From assembly GCF_040054535.1 (NCBI RefSeq), contig NC_090796.1:2777001-2841000 (forward strand): a DNA stretch of 64,000 nucleotides, given 5' to 3'. This DNA comes from Antennarius striatus. Taxonomy: Eukaryota; Chordata; Actinopteri; Lophiiformes; Antennariidae. The translations under genes and the position numbers were made by a program. A model generated the notes under the pieces. The model did no database searches, had not been told where the DNA came from, and saw only the letters and a program-made list of their open reading frames with translations. Positions 1 to 13,318 of this stretch are shown here, in pieces; within the stretch, counting starts at the first letter, position 1; every line of letters begins with the position of its first letter.

Positions 1-854
1 AATCACCTCCTTCACAATCAGCCATCACTTTCAAGCAGCACTAATCAATATGTGTGTAGTAACAGTTGAATGATGATGGGCATCCTGTGAGAAAATGAAA
101 AAGATAAAGAATTATCATGTGACTCTTCAGCTTTGCTATTTTATTCTCATTTAAGTTCAACATCCTTTAATTTAGAACTTCTGCTATTTTTGCTTGAGAT
201 ATTTTGACATTATTGTTTTATGTGAAGGGTGTCACAGAAGAAGCGTCTACAGATGAGACAGAGGGGATGCATGTTATTAAAAAAAAGCATGAAAACATCA
301 TTAGATGACATAAAAATAATTAGTGATTGAGAACTTTTAAATATATATAAATGTGAGGCCTGCCTCACCAGGTTTAGCTTGAGATTTGGGTTGTGTCCCA
401 GATGACCTGAGGGTCAGAGATGGACCAGAACACAGAAGGAAGATGATTAAAAAAATAGATAATGGTGTACAACTGTAGAATTGTACAACTGTGGTGCCTT
501 TTGAGGTCCAATCTCATGTGATATTTAATCCTGACCCTTACTGACCTTTGGCCCTGGTTACTTTTAATTTAGTGAGCCAGGCAAGATTTTCCCCAAATGC
601 AACACTTCACTTTCTGTAATTTGAGGAACTATTTGATGGAGGCACTAAAAACAGTTCTGTCATATTTACTATTAACTCAAAATGTCTGACATGTTTTCTC
701 TTTTTTCCAGCTCTGGAATTCTTTTTCCAGACAAAGTAGCCTGAATCCTTCCTCCTCCTGACCCCGATGCTCATCCCAAAGATGATTCGTGATAGGACTT
801 GGACTAGACCTGACTGCTAATTTGAATATGTCAAAAAATGTGTCTGCATCTGAC

Positions 855-892
855 CACCCCCCCCCCCCAACACACACACAAACACACACACA
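855..892. repeat. Poly-C followed by CA microsatellite
   Basis: About twelve C residues run directly into an interrupted CA tract, the kind of simple-sequence DNA common in fish genomes. No function is inferred. Confidence 0.9.
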
Positions 893-2391
893 TTGTAAAA
901 ATGTTAAATCAATTCGATGACGTCAGAGCCTTCGAACGTTTAACTTCCTGTTTTGATAACTACGTGTAGTTTCCTGGTATCACGTCCAAACTTAAAGGCT
1001 GTTTGTCTCCCTTCTGGGTCACGTCTGTGATGTCGGTCTGATCTGTAGGCAGGTTTAATTTGGCTGTTTTCAGTCCTGCCTTTAACAAGGAGTCGGAGGC
1101 ATCATCATTAATCCGCCAGCAGATGGAGAGGTCAGGTTTACCGGCTATGGTGAGATGTCATTTCCCTGAGATAAATAAGTCTCTGTCTCACTCTGGAGTC
1201 ACACAACAGGCAAAACAGATTTAATGAGGGATCACCGGCAAGAGCAGGTCTGTTCAGGGGGTGGAGGTGGGGGTGGGAGGAGTGGGGCTGGTTATTTAGA
1301 AGGATTAAGAGACTGATCATGTTCAGAATTAAATGATCCACGCAGCAGACCGCAGTGTTGTCTTGAAAAGTTTTTTTTATTATCATTAAAAGCTGCTCTG
1401 CTCCCAGAAACTCTTCGTCATCATCTGGACCGGTACGCCGTGAGGTTGTCTTTGACCTCAATAGATTTCTCAACATGTGTGCAGTTTGTGGTAGCAACCA
1501 GAAGGAACCAAGTGTCTTATACTAATGGACTAAAGCTGGTGTACGCCAAAGCTTCCTGGACTAGTTTGCTCTCACTTTCACTTCCATCAAAGTTATGACA
1601 ACCAGGGCTCTGCCCAACTTAAGGACAGTTTTATATTAAGTTACTGTCCTCGTCTGTAGTCTGGACACTGTACTAAATACCACAAAGCAAAAGAGGAAGG
1701 TCTAGGTGAGACCGGCCTGAAGCACCAGAGGAGTGTTCAGTCCAGACATCCTAATGAGCACCAAGGAGAGATGAGAGCGGCGTGTTTAGTATTCACCACG
1801 AGTTCCTCCAAGAGGACGACAGAGGCCCCTTCTATTGTCTGTTTCAGCTGTCAGTTTGACATTAATAATACACAGTAATAGTGTTGATCCTTTTGCTTTA
1901 AACAGTGGATCAACCGTTAATACCATGTAGTTACTCTAACAATGCAATCATCAGTTTTGACAACACATTATTACATGGCTGATCCTCACCATAGAGCTGC
2001 AACAAGCCTGCTGATTAATAAAACAAAGGAAATAAAGAGATATCTGAAAATATAGGCTCTGAGGAGGAGGAGTAGCAGGAAGAGGAGGGGTTGAATGTGA
2101 TCAAGACCTTTGATCCATGGTTCTAGGTAGGAATCACCTACCTCCAGATATTACTTTGAAAAGAGAAGAAAGTAGTGGAAACCCCAGGAAGAGACAGAGA
2201 GCGTTTCTGTTTGAGGACCAGAGATGGGATTTAAAGCTGAATTATTAAAGCTGAATATTGGAATTAGTTTATAGTGTCCTCAACATGGTGACCCACGTGT
2301 GAATGGGATATACAAAGAGAATTATCCAAACAAGCAGAATTTGAAGCTACTTTGACATGTGTGTTGTACAACTAGTAAGATGTGAGCTGTA

Positions 2392-2604
2392 ATGGGGCCC
2401 CAGGGGGCCACTGATCCAGATCTAACAACTGATGAGGCAATAGCAGTGGGGGTGGCTGATGGTTCAGATTTACCCAGCCTGGGTAAAAGTAAAACAAGAG
2501 AGGAGAAGATGAGAAGACTTAAAAAGCAGATAAAGAGATGTCGAGATGCCAGATGTTTGTTTGAAAACTGGAAAAAACTGGAAAAAAGGAAAAATGTTCC
2601 TTAA
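2392..2604 (+). other. Unassigned 70-codon open frame
   Basis: The frame has an acidic first half and a strongly basic, lysine- and arginine-rich second half (about residues 32-70, with a KMRRLKKQIKRCRD segment that could form a helix). It ends in TAA and is followed by A-rich sequence. The composition is more protein-like than neighbouring frames. However, no convincing polypyrimidine acceptor, promoter or homologue is recognised, so it may be a terminal exon, a gene fragment or chance. No function is proposed. Confidence 0.15.
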
Positions 2605-5370
2605 ATTTTTTAAATGAAACTGAACACAATGAAAAAATAAAATACAGTAATATTAGGGTTTTTCATGGTGAATAGAGTTTGTTCACATCTAAATAAAAAA
2701 ATACAGGCTTTGTCCTCAGTTCAAAAACCATCAGGAAACAAGTTCAGTAAGATTCCTGCAACTGTTCACATGACAATAAATCTTTGATTGGCTGATTAAT
2801 GGATATTTGTGTGCTCCATCAAATACACTATGCACACAATAGCCATGATTCAGACGTAAAACAGGACTAACAGTTTTCTCCAACCACATACTGTAATTAG
2901 CTCTGCAGAGGTCAGATTCGTCACCATTAAAGTCTCTCTCCACATTCCCGTGTTGGAAGTGCTTTTCTTGCGACCCAGAAAGATCTGGCACGACAGCACA
3001 CTGTGGGAATTTCATGGGTGTTTAAATGAGACGAACAGCGCATTGTTGCACGCAGCAGACGTTTCATTTTTAAAATGTTTAATGCTGAGGACTCTATGGG
3101 CACAGTGCAGAACGTTCAGTTGGAGGAGGAATATGCTATTTACTTCAGTTATATCCTTCAAATTTAATATACTGATGATGTTTTTACATTTACAATTTGA
3201 ATCAGATGCATTATGAGTTTTTTCTATCAGGACTTATCTAAACTGAGATTAAAGTTCTTTGTGAGAATCTGTTTTAAAGCCACCAGGCCACTGTGGGTGT
3301 GTAGAAGATGATTTGTTCTGGTTCAAACACAGAGCTCAGAAATGCAGTTTCAGGGAAAAAAAGCATTCAAATTCTCAAAAAAAAAGAAATCATGTCCTTG
3401 TGCTTCTGCTGGAATGAACACCATGCTTCTACGAATCCCTGCTGCACTGGGTTTTACAAATTTCAAATTCTCTTTCAGCTTTACTTTCCTGAAAACTCTG
3501 CCCAGTGAGAGGGAGACAGTCAGCCTCTGAAGTGTTCATCTTCTAGGATCATCTGTTCATCTTAAAGACAAAAAATCTGTTGACATCCCATTCTTAGATC
3601 AGGCAGGAGACATGAATACAAAAAACATAAATGTTCCCAAATGAACCAGCGTGTTCCAGGTGCTGCTAAATGTGCTAACAGAACAGTCACATGGTGGCTT
3701 TAGCCGTGTTGATCATAATTGCAGTCTCGTTGTTTCAAATGACCTGTACATTTAAAGTCTGTCAATAGGAAACAGTGGCCGACTGCATCGTCCTGAACCC
3801 CTGAAACCATCATCATTCTGAACTGATTCCAACATGAGATGAACTATCAGCCACTTCAACGATGACATCAAGCAAGGATGAGGGTGACAATGACTCTGAT
3901 CCACACAACTAGGTTATACAACAAAGACACAGTGATGTCATTTGGTTCATACAAGTGCAGTCAGACGGTATAGAAGAGACACAAGATGAAAGGGTTGACC
4001 TACCAAAAGGCAACATAGAAACATCCATCCATCCATTTCTTTCACTGCTTGCATCACCCAGACTAATAGAAAATACAAGGAAGCCAACCACAGGAAAATG
4101 TCTCAAGAGACATCAGCTGAATAGTAAGAACAACATGTACACACAGCCACTCGTCACATACCCTGCTGGGGACTCTCAGTTTGTTAAAGAAAGAGGTGGA
4201 AGCCACAGATATCCGTAAACTAAAACATGTGCTGAGGGTTTCAACCCAAGATCAGCACCTTTAGGTTGTAAACTAAGTGGCGCTCAAAGATTAGGGAGTG
4301 TCAGACCCACGACGTAGGATGGCCCAAAATGGTGAGCTGCTGGGTGAATACCTAAGACAATCCTGGGCAATGGTGAAGATATAGAGGATGAAGAGACACT
4401 GACTAACCAATGAACGCAGTGGTGGTGGTCAAAGATCAGCGGATCTTTATTGATCTGCTCATGGTAAAAACTGCACAGACATAGAATTGTTGAGTCACAG
4501 TCAGAGGAGAAAGCAGTAAATTGAGATTACATCGCTCAGAGAAAATTCCTTCTGCGCATTTGATTTCAAATGCAGCCATTTGCTTTCAGCTGAATGATTC
4601 GATATAAGCAGCAGAAGGGTGTCTTCTTATTTTTAAGGGCAGCTCCGTCTGGCAGATGAGTTACTTCTCCTTTGTAAATATTGGACGGGGGAAGCATAAT
4701 AAAAATGTTTTCATCTAGTGGGGTGGCGATTGATGGAGGTGCTCTAGTTTGGAGAAGTGTCTCCTCTGAAGTAGACATCTGTGTTCTCTCTCTCTCTCTT
4801 GCCATGGAGGAGGGAGCTGTGGGGCTGGGGGTCCCTATCAGCTGCTGCTGTTGAAAGATGCATGCCACGTTTTTTCATTGGCTGGTTTAATTAATTTATT
4901 TTTTTTAAGCCTGCTGTTGCTCTCTGACTCCATTAAAGGTGTGAGATATTCAGGGACCGACATGCAAGCCTCCCAACATGCAGTTCAAAGAGATTAGTGC
5001 AACTGAGAATATGTCTCATCTATAATAAGTGAGGAGCTACACTTTTTGTGATTTACAAGGACAGAATCGATGCCTCCTCTCAGGGTGTGTTGTAGCTTAT
5101 TATAATTGGCAAAATCTGAACTTTGTGACAATATATAATCAGATTATATAAGTTCCTCTGTGACACTGACCCACTTTCTCTGTAGTTACTTACTCCATAT
5201 GGGAACACTGCAGATGCTGCTCAACTTATGAAAGCAGTAAATCAGTAAACCCATGATTTTTTTCTTCTTTTTCTTTCTGAATTGGATTTGAAAGAAAAGA
5301 AAACAAGAGGTAATTTTTTCATCCATTCATTCTTCCCTTATCTGAGCTTCTATGGTCCCTTCATCCCTGG

Positions 5371-5690
5371 GACTACTGCCACCTCTGGCAAACTACTGCC
5401 ACCTCTGGCAGACTACTGCCACCTCTGGTAGACTACTGCCACTTCTGGCAGACTACTGCTACCTCTGGCAGACTACTGCCACCTCTGGCAGACTACTGCT
5501 ACCTCTGGCAGACTACTGCCACTTCTGGCAGACTACTGCTACCTCTGGCAGACTACTGCCACCTCTGGTAGACTACTGCCACCTCTGGTAGACTACTGCC
5601 ACCTCTGGTAGACTACTGCCACCTCTTGCTGACGACTGCCACCACTGGAACACTACTGCTATCGCTTACAGACTACTGCCACCTCTGGTA
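5371..5690 (+). repeat. 20-bp minisatellite, 16 units
   Basis: Sixteen consecutive units of 20 bp follow the consensus GACTACTGCCACCTCTGGCA. They vary at a few positions (C/T in ACTGCC versus ACTGCT, A/T before the unit boundary). The last four units are more diverged than the first twelve, which fits decay at one edge. Because 20 is not a multiple of 3, any frame through it repeats only every 60 bp. The 79-codon frame over it (5352-5591) is therefore a by-product and not a gene. Confidence 0.95.
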
Positions 5691-5824
5691 CTACTGCACC
5701 GAAGCCCCCAAGGTAAACCCAACTCAATTATGGGCAGCCTGTCCAGAGTGGATCTTGCCACTGTATTGAGCCCTAAACAGTTGTGGAAAATGAATGAAGT
5801 CCACCCTTAATCACCCATCCCATC

Positions 5825-5960
5825 TCAGATACTGTTTTGATAGATAGATCTATCTATCTAGATAGATATATACTTCATTAATCCCGGAGGAAATCGTGTG
5901 GCGTTGAGACTGAAATTGTGAAAATGTGAATTGTTTACTCCCCCCACCCCCCGGCAAAAA
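5825..5960 (+). repeat. GATA-headed dispersed repeat
   Basis: A GATA/TCTA tract is followed by a segment reading TTAATCCCGGAGGAAAT. The same head-plus-segment arrangement recurs at 55487-55560 in the same orientation, and diverged relatives lie near 27140-27185 and 27317-27365. This marks a dispersed repeat family with a GATA-rich end. The class is not known to me. Confidence 0.6.
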
Positions 5961-7361
5961 GGCACAAGGGACAATCTAATGCAAAAACAACCAGTTTAAA
6001 ATAAGCCAGTTTGGGTATGATTCTAATTCTTTGTTACTTTTTTTAGATGTCGTATTTTACTTCTACATTGAACAAATGCACCCACATCACATTAAAAGAA
6101 TATTTTTCCCCAACATAAGTTCACTCAGCATATACTGTACCTATGTTTTAGTTGCATATTTTCAAGTTGAAATCTTCTCTGTAACCTTCAGGTTAAATGC
6201 GTACATCCACACTGAAGCACAAATGTTTGTTAACCCACTGAAAGACAAAATCAATATAGACCTACAATCTCTTAGATAGAGCAATCGGCTGCTCACTTAC
6301 AGACATCCATGATAATACATTACATGCTACCTAATATAATTATGAGAGCGTTGTTTGATTAACAGTATTTTGATGCTTCCCACAAACTTCAAGGTATTGT
6401 TACCATTACTGACAGGACGCTTCTTCCTGATAATATATAATGGATGAGCTGATACCAGCAATTTCACTGACCTGTAATAAGATCTCAATTATGAAAAGCC
6501 AATGATTGAGTCAATAATGATGATTTATGATATTTTGGTCTCCTAGGTTCTGGTCAATGGAGTCAGTAAAATCCTGAATATCATCTTTAACATCAAAATT
6601 TGCAAGAGTAGCAAAAGCACAACCATGAAGACTGTATTCAGGACAGTCATTCATCATGTTGTTTAAGCTAAGACGCACCCACACACACAGCTAGACATTT
6701 GTCTTAACCCCTGCTGTGATGTACATACTCAAAACTCACGCAGTCTGTTTTCAATACACTTTTATCCATAAAGAAAGGGGAGAAAGACTTTTGCAGAATC
6801 AAAGCCCTCCAAACAAAAGGCCCGACGGTGCTAAACGGAGGACGGGTGTTCACTAACAGTCACGCTACAGGGCTTGGGGTTATCAACAAACGTCTGACAG
6901 GACAACAAACGAAGAAAGTTCTGATTGTTGTTTTAATATCAGAGTGTGACCCTGGTTCTTGGAGCTTATTAGGGCCTTTTTTCTCTTCTGTGAGACTTCT
7001 CCACTTTTTTCAAGAAGATGAAAGGAAATTCAAACAAAACAGCAGCAAACCTACCAGTGGGGAGGGGGGAAAAAACCCGGGGGGCAAAAATAAGTTCAAT
7101 TCAATGATCACAGTTTCCTTATGCAGCCTGTTCTCAGCATTAAACTCTATGACACTCGTTGTGTTTGCTAAGTCGGTGTTAGACATGAGCTGGGATACGA
7201 TGTTCAGGCCAGGAAGTTTTTGACTCCTGGGATTCAGTGACAGCAAATTCAGCTATAATTTTACTCAGCTTGACATGATCAAAGAGCTCCATGAATCTTC
7301 CAAAGCATGTCCATACATGTATATACATTAATACATACATATATACTGTATATATACAGTA
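5961..7361. other. No recognisable feature
   Basis: AT-rich intergenic DNA. Open frames on both strands are short, overlap each other and have no splice or codon signature. Nothing further can be supported. Confidence 0.5.
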
Positions 7362-7363
7362 TA

Positions 7364-7883
7364 TAGTGCCTTGGGAAGGTATTGCCCCCCCTTAGAACCT
7401 TTTGACATTTTGTCACATTTCAGGCTTCAAACTTAAAGATAACAAACTGAAAATATTTTTCAAGAATCAGCAACATGTGAGGCACAATCATGAAGTGGAA
7501 CCAAATTTATTCAACATTTTATATTGTTTTTACAAATAAAGAACTGAAAAGTAGGATGTGCAAAAATATTGCCCCCCTGCTCTCACCTCAGCTAACCGAC
7601 TGCAGAAGTTCCCTGATGACTTCTGAATGATCCAATGTTGACCTAAATGACTAACAATGACAAACAGAGTGACCGGTGTGTCATTTGATCTCACATTTGC
7701 ACGTCCTACTTTTCAGTTTTTTATCTGTAAACACAATATAAAATGTTGATTAAATTCGGTTCCACTTCACGATTGTGTCTCACATGTTGTTGATTCTTGA
7801 AAAGTATTTTCAGTGTGTTATCTTTAAGTTTGAAGCCTGTAATGTGGCAAAATGTCAAAAAGTTCTTGGGGGGCATGGCACTG
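7364..7883. mobile_element. Tc1-like deletion derivative (MITE)
   Basis: The ends are long inverted repeats of roughly 210 bp. The left arm runs from 7364 and the right arm ends at 7883 with GGCACTG, and the two share matching stretches such as CAGGCTTCAAACTTAAAGAT and its complement. TA dinucleotides sit at both edges, as expected for Tc1/mariner insertion. The middle (about 7580-7680) is too short for a transposase and contains none, so the copy is non-autonomous. The terminal sequence resembles a very common Tc1-like family of teleosts (from memory). Confidence 0.85.
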
Positions 7884-7911
7884 TATATGTGTATATACGT
7901 ATATAGAGTAT

Positions 7912-7915
<4 letters not shown>

Positions 7916-7999
<84 letters not shown>
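7916..7999. repeat. (GT)n-(AT)n compound microsatellite
   Basis: About 39 bp of GT units pass directly into about 45 bp of AT units, next to the TA-rich edge of the Tc1-like element at 7364-7883. Peptides of repeated Cys-Val or Tyr-Ile in this region are artefacts of the repeat. Confidence 0.95.
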
Positions 8000-8002
<3 letters not shown>

Positions 8003-8728
8003 ACACTATTGTTTTATCGTAAAAACTCCACTTCATACCAAAACTCAGACTTCATACCAAAACATATAAAAACAAATATATTGGTATTATAAACCAAACA
8101 CACCCATCGCAGAGTTCTCCCACCAGCAGGTAGCGCATCCCGGTCCAACCCAGAACTGTGGCTGACGACTTTGGCGAGGAATGTGAATGAATGAATTAAT
8201 AAAGAAAGAAAAACACTTGATGACTCATAAAGAAAGAAACAGATGAACAAATATCCAACTGTCAAGCATGTTTATCAACGCTTTTTGACGTGGAGCTATT
8301 ATTCGTCAGAAAATAGCCGGTTTTTACTCCGTCAATTCTGTGTGTACATGTAAACACGGGTCACACACACTAACATCACAGCGGTTTTCGTCACAGGGAG
8401 GCGCCACCCGGATAGAAAAAGTTTTGGTAACAGCGTCCACTGCGTGTTCACGTGGATGAAAGGCGTAACCCCAACAAAAAGCCTCGGTGCCCGATGCCTT
8501 ACGCCATATTGGCAGATGCACCATGATTGGTTGGGTGCCATGATTGGTTGGGAGCTTCATTGACAGGTAGTGGGTTGAGTTCAAAAGTGTGACAGCTTGA
8601 GGTTTTCAAGTGAGTTTATTCAAATATATAGGTGGGGATACAAGTAACAGTAATACAAAAATGTGTAATAATCATTATAATAAAGACTGCCTTATCTTGT
8701 CTTATCAATGTTAATTGTAATGAGTCCA

Positions 8729-9365
8729 AACTGATCACCACCTGGTGGTGAGTTGGGTCCGTTGGCGGGGGAAACCTCTGGATAGACCTGGTAAGCCCAA
8801 ACGAGTAGTGCGGGTGAACTGGGAACATCTGGAGGAGGATTCTGTCCGCGAGGCCTTCAATTCATACCTCCGAAGGAGCTTCTCGTGCATCCCAGTGGAT
8901 GCTGGGGGCATCGAACCTGAATGGTTGATGTTCAAAGCTTCCATTGCTGAGAGCTGTGGTCTCAAGATCTTGGGTGCCTCAAGGGGCAGTAACCCTCGAA
9001 CACCATGGAGGACCCATGGTGAAGAAGGAGGCTTTCAGGGGCATGTTGTCCCTGGGGACTCCTAAAGCAGTTGCAGGGTACCAACAGGCCAAAAGGACTG
9101 TAGCCTCGGCTATGATGGAGGCAAAACAGAGGATGTGTGAGGAGTTCGGAGAGGCCACGGAGAAGGGCTATCGGACGGCACCAAAGTTGTTCTGGAGGAA
9201 TCTGCGACACCGCAGGAGTGGAAGATGGTGGACCATCCAAGCTGTATACGGCAAGGATGGGACACTGTTGACCTCAACTGAGGAGGTTGTCGGTTGGTGG
9301 AAGGAACACTTCGAGGAACTCCTGAATCAAACTACCCCAAGTGACCCTTTCTCTGTTGCAGAGGC
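8729..9365 (+). mobile_element. Rex3-like LINE fragment, 5' and 3' truncated
   Basis: The stretch translates in shifting frames into the same segment seen at the start of the better copy at 19452-21148: a DHHLVV-like motif, LDRPGKPKRVVRVNWE, then a region ending in a VVGWWKEHFEELLN motif that precedes the reverse transcriptase domain in this LINE group. The reverse transcriptase itself is absent. The sequence stops abruptly at a small tandem repeat. Frameshifts near 8950 and 9070 make it a dead copy. Confidence 0.8.
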
Positions 9366-9376
9366 AGAGCTGGTTA

Positions 9377-9446
9377 TTAGACACCACCTACCTGTTAAAA
9401 GACACCATCCAGTAATTAGACACCACGTACCTGTTAAAAGACACTG
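9377..9446 (+). repeat. 39-bp tandem duplication
   Basis: The block starting TTAGACACCACCTACCTG is followed after 39 bp by a near copy (TTAGACACCACGTACCTG). It lies exactly where the Rex3-like fragment breaks off, so it may be a scar of the deletion that removed the reverse transcriptase. Confidence 0.8.
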
Positions 9447-9947
9447 TACATGAGTGTTGGACTGACGTGTATGTGTCTGATGGTCCATGTGTGGGTATTG
9501 GCTGGTGGTGGGAGGAGTGGCACTGGGTGTGTCACTTTGAAGTTAATAATTAATTCCACTCACCTGTTTTCACGATTGGTTTTGTTGTTTACGATGTGGG
9601 GTGAACACCGGGGTGAAACTTTCTGTTTACTGTTTTACGCTTACGCTTACATTTACGTTACGCATACTATTACGTTTATACTTGCATTTAGATATTGATT
9701 ATCTGTATTATTGTGTTTGTTTTATGGGCACTCAGAATGTAAGAATCAATTATGGTGCAGTGTATAATAAACAAGGATAATTGGTGAAATACAGAAGTCA
9801 AGCAATTGATTGGATAGCGCGTCACCAGGTAACTCCCGTGTTTAGCCTACAGCGGCTGTTCATTCGTTTGTCAGCCGTAACAGACACCATATATACAACA
9901 CCTGGTTGTTCCTGGTCTACAGATCTTGTCTGACTCCAGAGCAGTAT

Positions 9948-10253
9948 TGTCACGGTTCGGTGTTGCTGCTCTGCTGTGTTGGGGTGTGGCAGGAGGAGAG
10001 GCCGAACTTGTGGGCAGAGCCTTGATGGACCACCTGTTGTTCCTCTCAACACCTGGACTTGATCAGTTTGATTAGCCTGAGGCTTTTTAAGCTGGGTTCT
10101 GTCTTGTTTCTGTGCCAGATCATTTTGTACCCCTGCCTATGCCTTGTTTCGATTCTTGCCTGTGTCTGGAGTTTTGGTTTTCCCATTAAACCAAGGATGA
10201 AACAATCTCCCCCTGTGTCCTGTATTTGGGTCCTAATCCTGCTCGTCGTGACA
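9948..10253 (+). mobile_element. Probable solo LTR
   Basis: A 306-bp unit begins TGTCACG and ends CGTGACA. These are perfectly inverted 7-bp ends with the TG...CA rule of long terminal repeats. Flanks are AGTAT on the left and AGTAA on the right, so a 4- to 5-bp target duplication is possible but imperfect. There is no internal retroviral or Gypsy coding sequence on either side. A DNA element with TGTCACG ends is the alternative. Confidence 0.5.
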
Positions 10254-12470
10254 AGTAATCTAGGACAATGAGCACACAGTGAGACAGATATTGTGAACGC
10301 TCCAATCAACCAATGTAAACATCTGGTTTGTGACGATGGATTAGTTATCTTTAATGCTAATAACACCTTGATGCTGTCAGTGTTCCAGTGCACCATGGAG
10401 GTTTGATGCAGTCTGTAACCTCTCCTTCCCTCCTGCGCACCATCTGTGTTTCCAGTGCAGATTAAACACCCATCAATCCTTAGAACACACATTGTGTCTT
10501 CATGTCTACATGAAGACACAAATCATTAAATCACTAACTTACTATAGTTTAAGCAATTATTATATTGAGGCTGCAAATGAGGGCTCCAGTTAAATGGCTT
10601 CATTGTTTTTCCTGCTGTCCATTTTATGTAAATTATTATATCTTGTAATGGATGCAATGAAACTGACTCTACATAGGGACTATATGATGAGGCTATATAG
10701 AGTTATTTTCCATGCCTCATAACAGTCATCATGGCTTTATGCTCACATCGAGCACAACTTAGTCTTTAATCAAATACAGGCAGCTCATAACGACTGAAAA
10801 ATCCTGTGGCTCATGCATTGTAACTCAAATTCTCTGCTTTAAATGCTATGAATGTTATAAATTTTGCAATATTTCCAGTTTCGGGGGTATTAAATGCCAA
10901 ACGAATATCGTTCGGTGTTGTCATCTGTTGTTTAAAGTTTCATTGGGTCAAGAATTTTCAAACCTGTCGGGGTTTTCTCTCTGATGCCAGATAGACGAGG
11001 AAATGACCCAGTTTCCAGTCTAACCTCGATAAATGTGACTCCCCTGATTGTTTCATTTACCAGGACAATGTGGGTTGATTTTATCTCCTCCTACACTAAT
11101 TGTGTATTGATGACAGTACGGGTGATGGAGTCACCTGCAATCAGGAATGATTTCAGCAAGAGGAAATTAAATTGTGACAGGATTTATTTCTCTGATCTGC
11201 GTTGGGCATCACTGGAGAATGAAGGACTCCCACCTCAGCTAAACTGTGACTGATGGACGTTAATGCACTAATGATAAATCGTTCATGTTGGATTATTTTC
11301 TGTCGCAGTGACGTGCAGCATCTTCTGATAATTAAAATTAATTTCCCCCTTCCTTTGTTTACACTGTGTGTCTTTGTTTCCTTCTGGATGTTGTTGTTTA
11401 TCGATTTTTTTGTCTTGAATTGTTCGTCTGCTAAGTTTCCCTTTGCTGATTTATTTTTTCGATATATGTTTGTGATTTTATATATTCAGAGTTTGCCTGG
11501 TAATATGTGCCTCCAACAAACAGGTTGTGTTTTGACTTTGTCTGTTTGTTGGTTTGTCAGAAGAGACAGATCTTTATGACAGCACATGTGAACTTCATTA
11601 CTAACCTCCGGTTAGGTCCTGTAACAACTATGTACTGTTGACTTTTCGTCCGGCTGCTCTGCTGCTGCATGAGGTGAATGGCAATGAAGTGAAATAAGAC
11701 AAGCTTCACACGAAACGACTGCTAGTCATGTGACTTTACATTAAAGGTGAGAAGAGCATGAAGACAAAAACGCATTTAAAATATTTTCCATCATACCCTG
11801 ACGTTCCACCCATCTCATCTTGGAGACACAACACCCCACTCCAACCCACCCCTCAACCCCTTCTCCTGGTGACAAAATCAGATGCCTCAACAAGCAGCAG
11901 AGGCTAAAAAAGTGGGGTTCTCTTTTTCTTGAATCAATTCAAATCATGCATAGGTTGAGGAGAAATCCAATAATATCATCGATGATATAGACAGACAAGT
12001 TCAACAAAAACGTATCTAATTATAATGAGATCTCTGGAGACGATGAACAGTCCTTCGAAGTTTTATAACAGAATATTCTGGGCGCAGGAGACTTACAGAC
12101 AAGAGCTGCAGCGGTGCACAACTGCAGAGATATGAAAGGATCACACATCATTTATACTCTAAAAGGCATGTCTAGGGGAACCTCGACACGTCTTTCAACC
12201 ACTTCTTTACCGGTTTTCAGTTGGTACATCGTGACCTCCAGACGTTAACAAAAATGTCAAGTCCGACAGTGTCACAAAACTATCTGATGACACAACATAA
12301 TCACTCACGCGAACCCCGCGAGGACATTATCTATTGCAGACAAAATTGTTCAAGGATACCGACAGTCATGCAAGCATTTATAAATATGTTCAAACAGTAG
12401 ATTATATCCATACAGAGCCTTCATGACCTCGGGACAGCCTGGTGGCACCTTCACGAGTGCTGAAGGATTT
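10254..12470. other. No recognisable feature
   Basis: AT-rich intergenic DNA. The frames at 10984-11253 and 11253-11579 are hydrophobic or mixed and have no domain or splice support. A patch at 11830-11860 is simply C-rich. I see no gene here. Confidence 0.45.
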
Positions 12471-12586
<116 letters not shown>

Positions 12587-13039
12587 TATATTGATGCACT
12601 AAAGATCACACCAGAACACCCAGATCTTTGATTCTATGAAATGATATTATTTTATTATTTTATTTTATTGTATTATTTTATTGTATTTAAAACATTCCAG
12701 CACACATGCATTTATGATAAGAAAGCCGTAAGACTGAAGATGGAACTAAAGACATGGACACTCAATATAAAACCTGCAGCTTACCTTAAGGGTGGAAGGC
12801 AGCAGCATTTTATACAAGCATTGTCAGAGACACGTCTCATGCTGGTGAAAAGCTCTGATAATATATTTTAAAATTTATTTTTGTCAATGTCAACAAAAGC
12901 TGTAACCTGATATTCAATCATGATATTCAATCCTAAACTGATGCGCCGGTAGCAGGACGTGGACATTCTGTCTTGTTAGGCGACATGAGCAACAACGTCG
13001 TTGGTTAATGCTTCTTTTGTCAATGATTCCCACATACAG

Positions 13040-13318
13040 TGATAAACCTAGACTCTATCTGGCCTATCTACCTCTTTCTTTTACCCTGTCTCTATCTCCA
13101 TTGTATTTCTTTTCCCACCCAACAGGTCAAGGCGGATGGCCGCCCTCTACAGTTTGGGTCCTGCCCAGAGTTTCTTCCTCAATGAGGGAGTTTTTGGCCA
13201 CCGCTGTCGCTTATGCGTATTCTGGAGGGTTCTGTTAGGTTTCTCTGTCTATTAAAGCACTTTGAAATGTCTGTTGAAGTGATTAAGCACTTTATAAATA
13301 AAAGTTGATTGATTGATT
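13040..13318 (+). mobile_element. SINE- or LINE-tail-like dispersed repeat
   Basis: The segment contains the GGAGTTTTTGGCCACCGCTG block, related to a block I recall from many teleost and other vertebrate repeats. It ends in a CACTTTATAAATAAA segment and a TTGA-type tandem tail (TTGATTGATTGATT), the tail style of L2-mobilised elements. It carries no protein. The exact family is not assigned. Confidence 0.55.

Larger units (their letters stand above)
1..5370. other. Gene-poor DNA, no supported gene
   Basis: No exon-like coding stretch with good splice sites could be recognised on either strand. Open frames here are short and mostly low-complexity. A C-run/CA tract lies at 855-892, a short CT tract near 4785-4800, and one 70-codon open frame is listed separately at 2392-2604. 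The rest is AT-rich single-copy-looking DNA that I cannot assign. Confidence 0.5.

Noticed and set aside
5352..5591. 79-codon frame with periodic peptide
   Set aside because: It is produced by the 20-bp minisatellite; no promoter, splice site or homologue.
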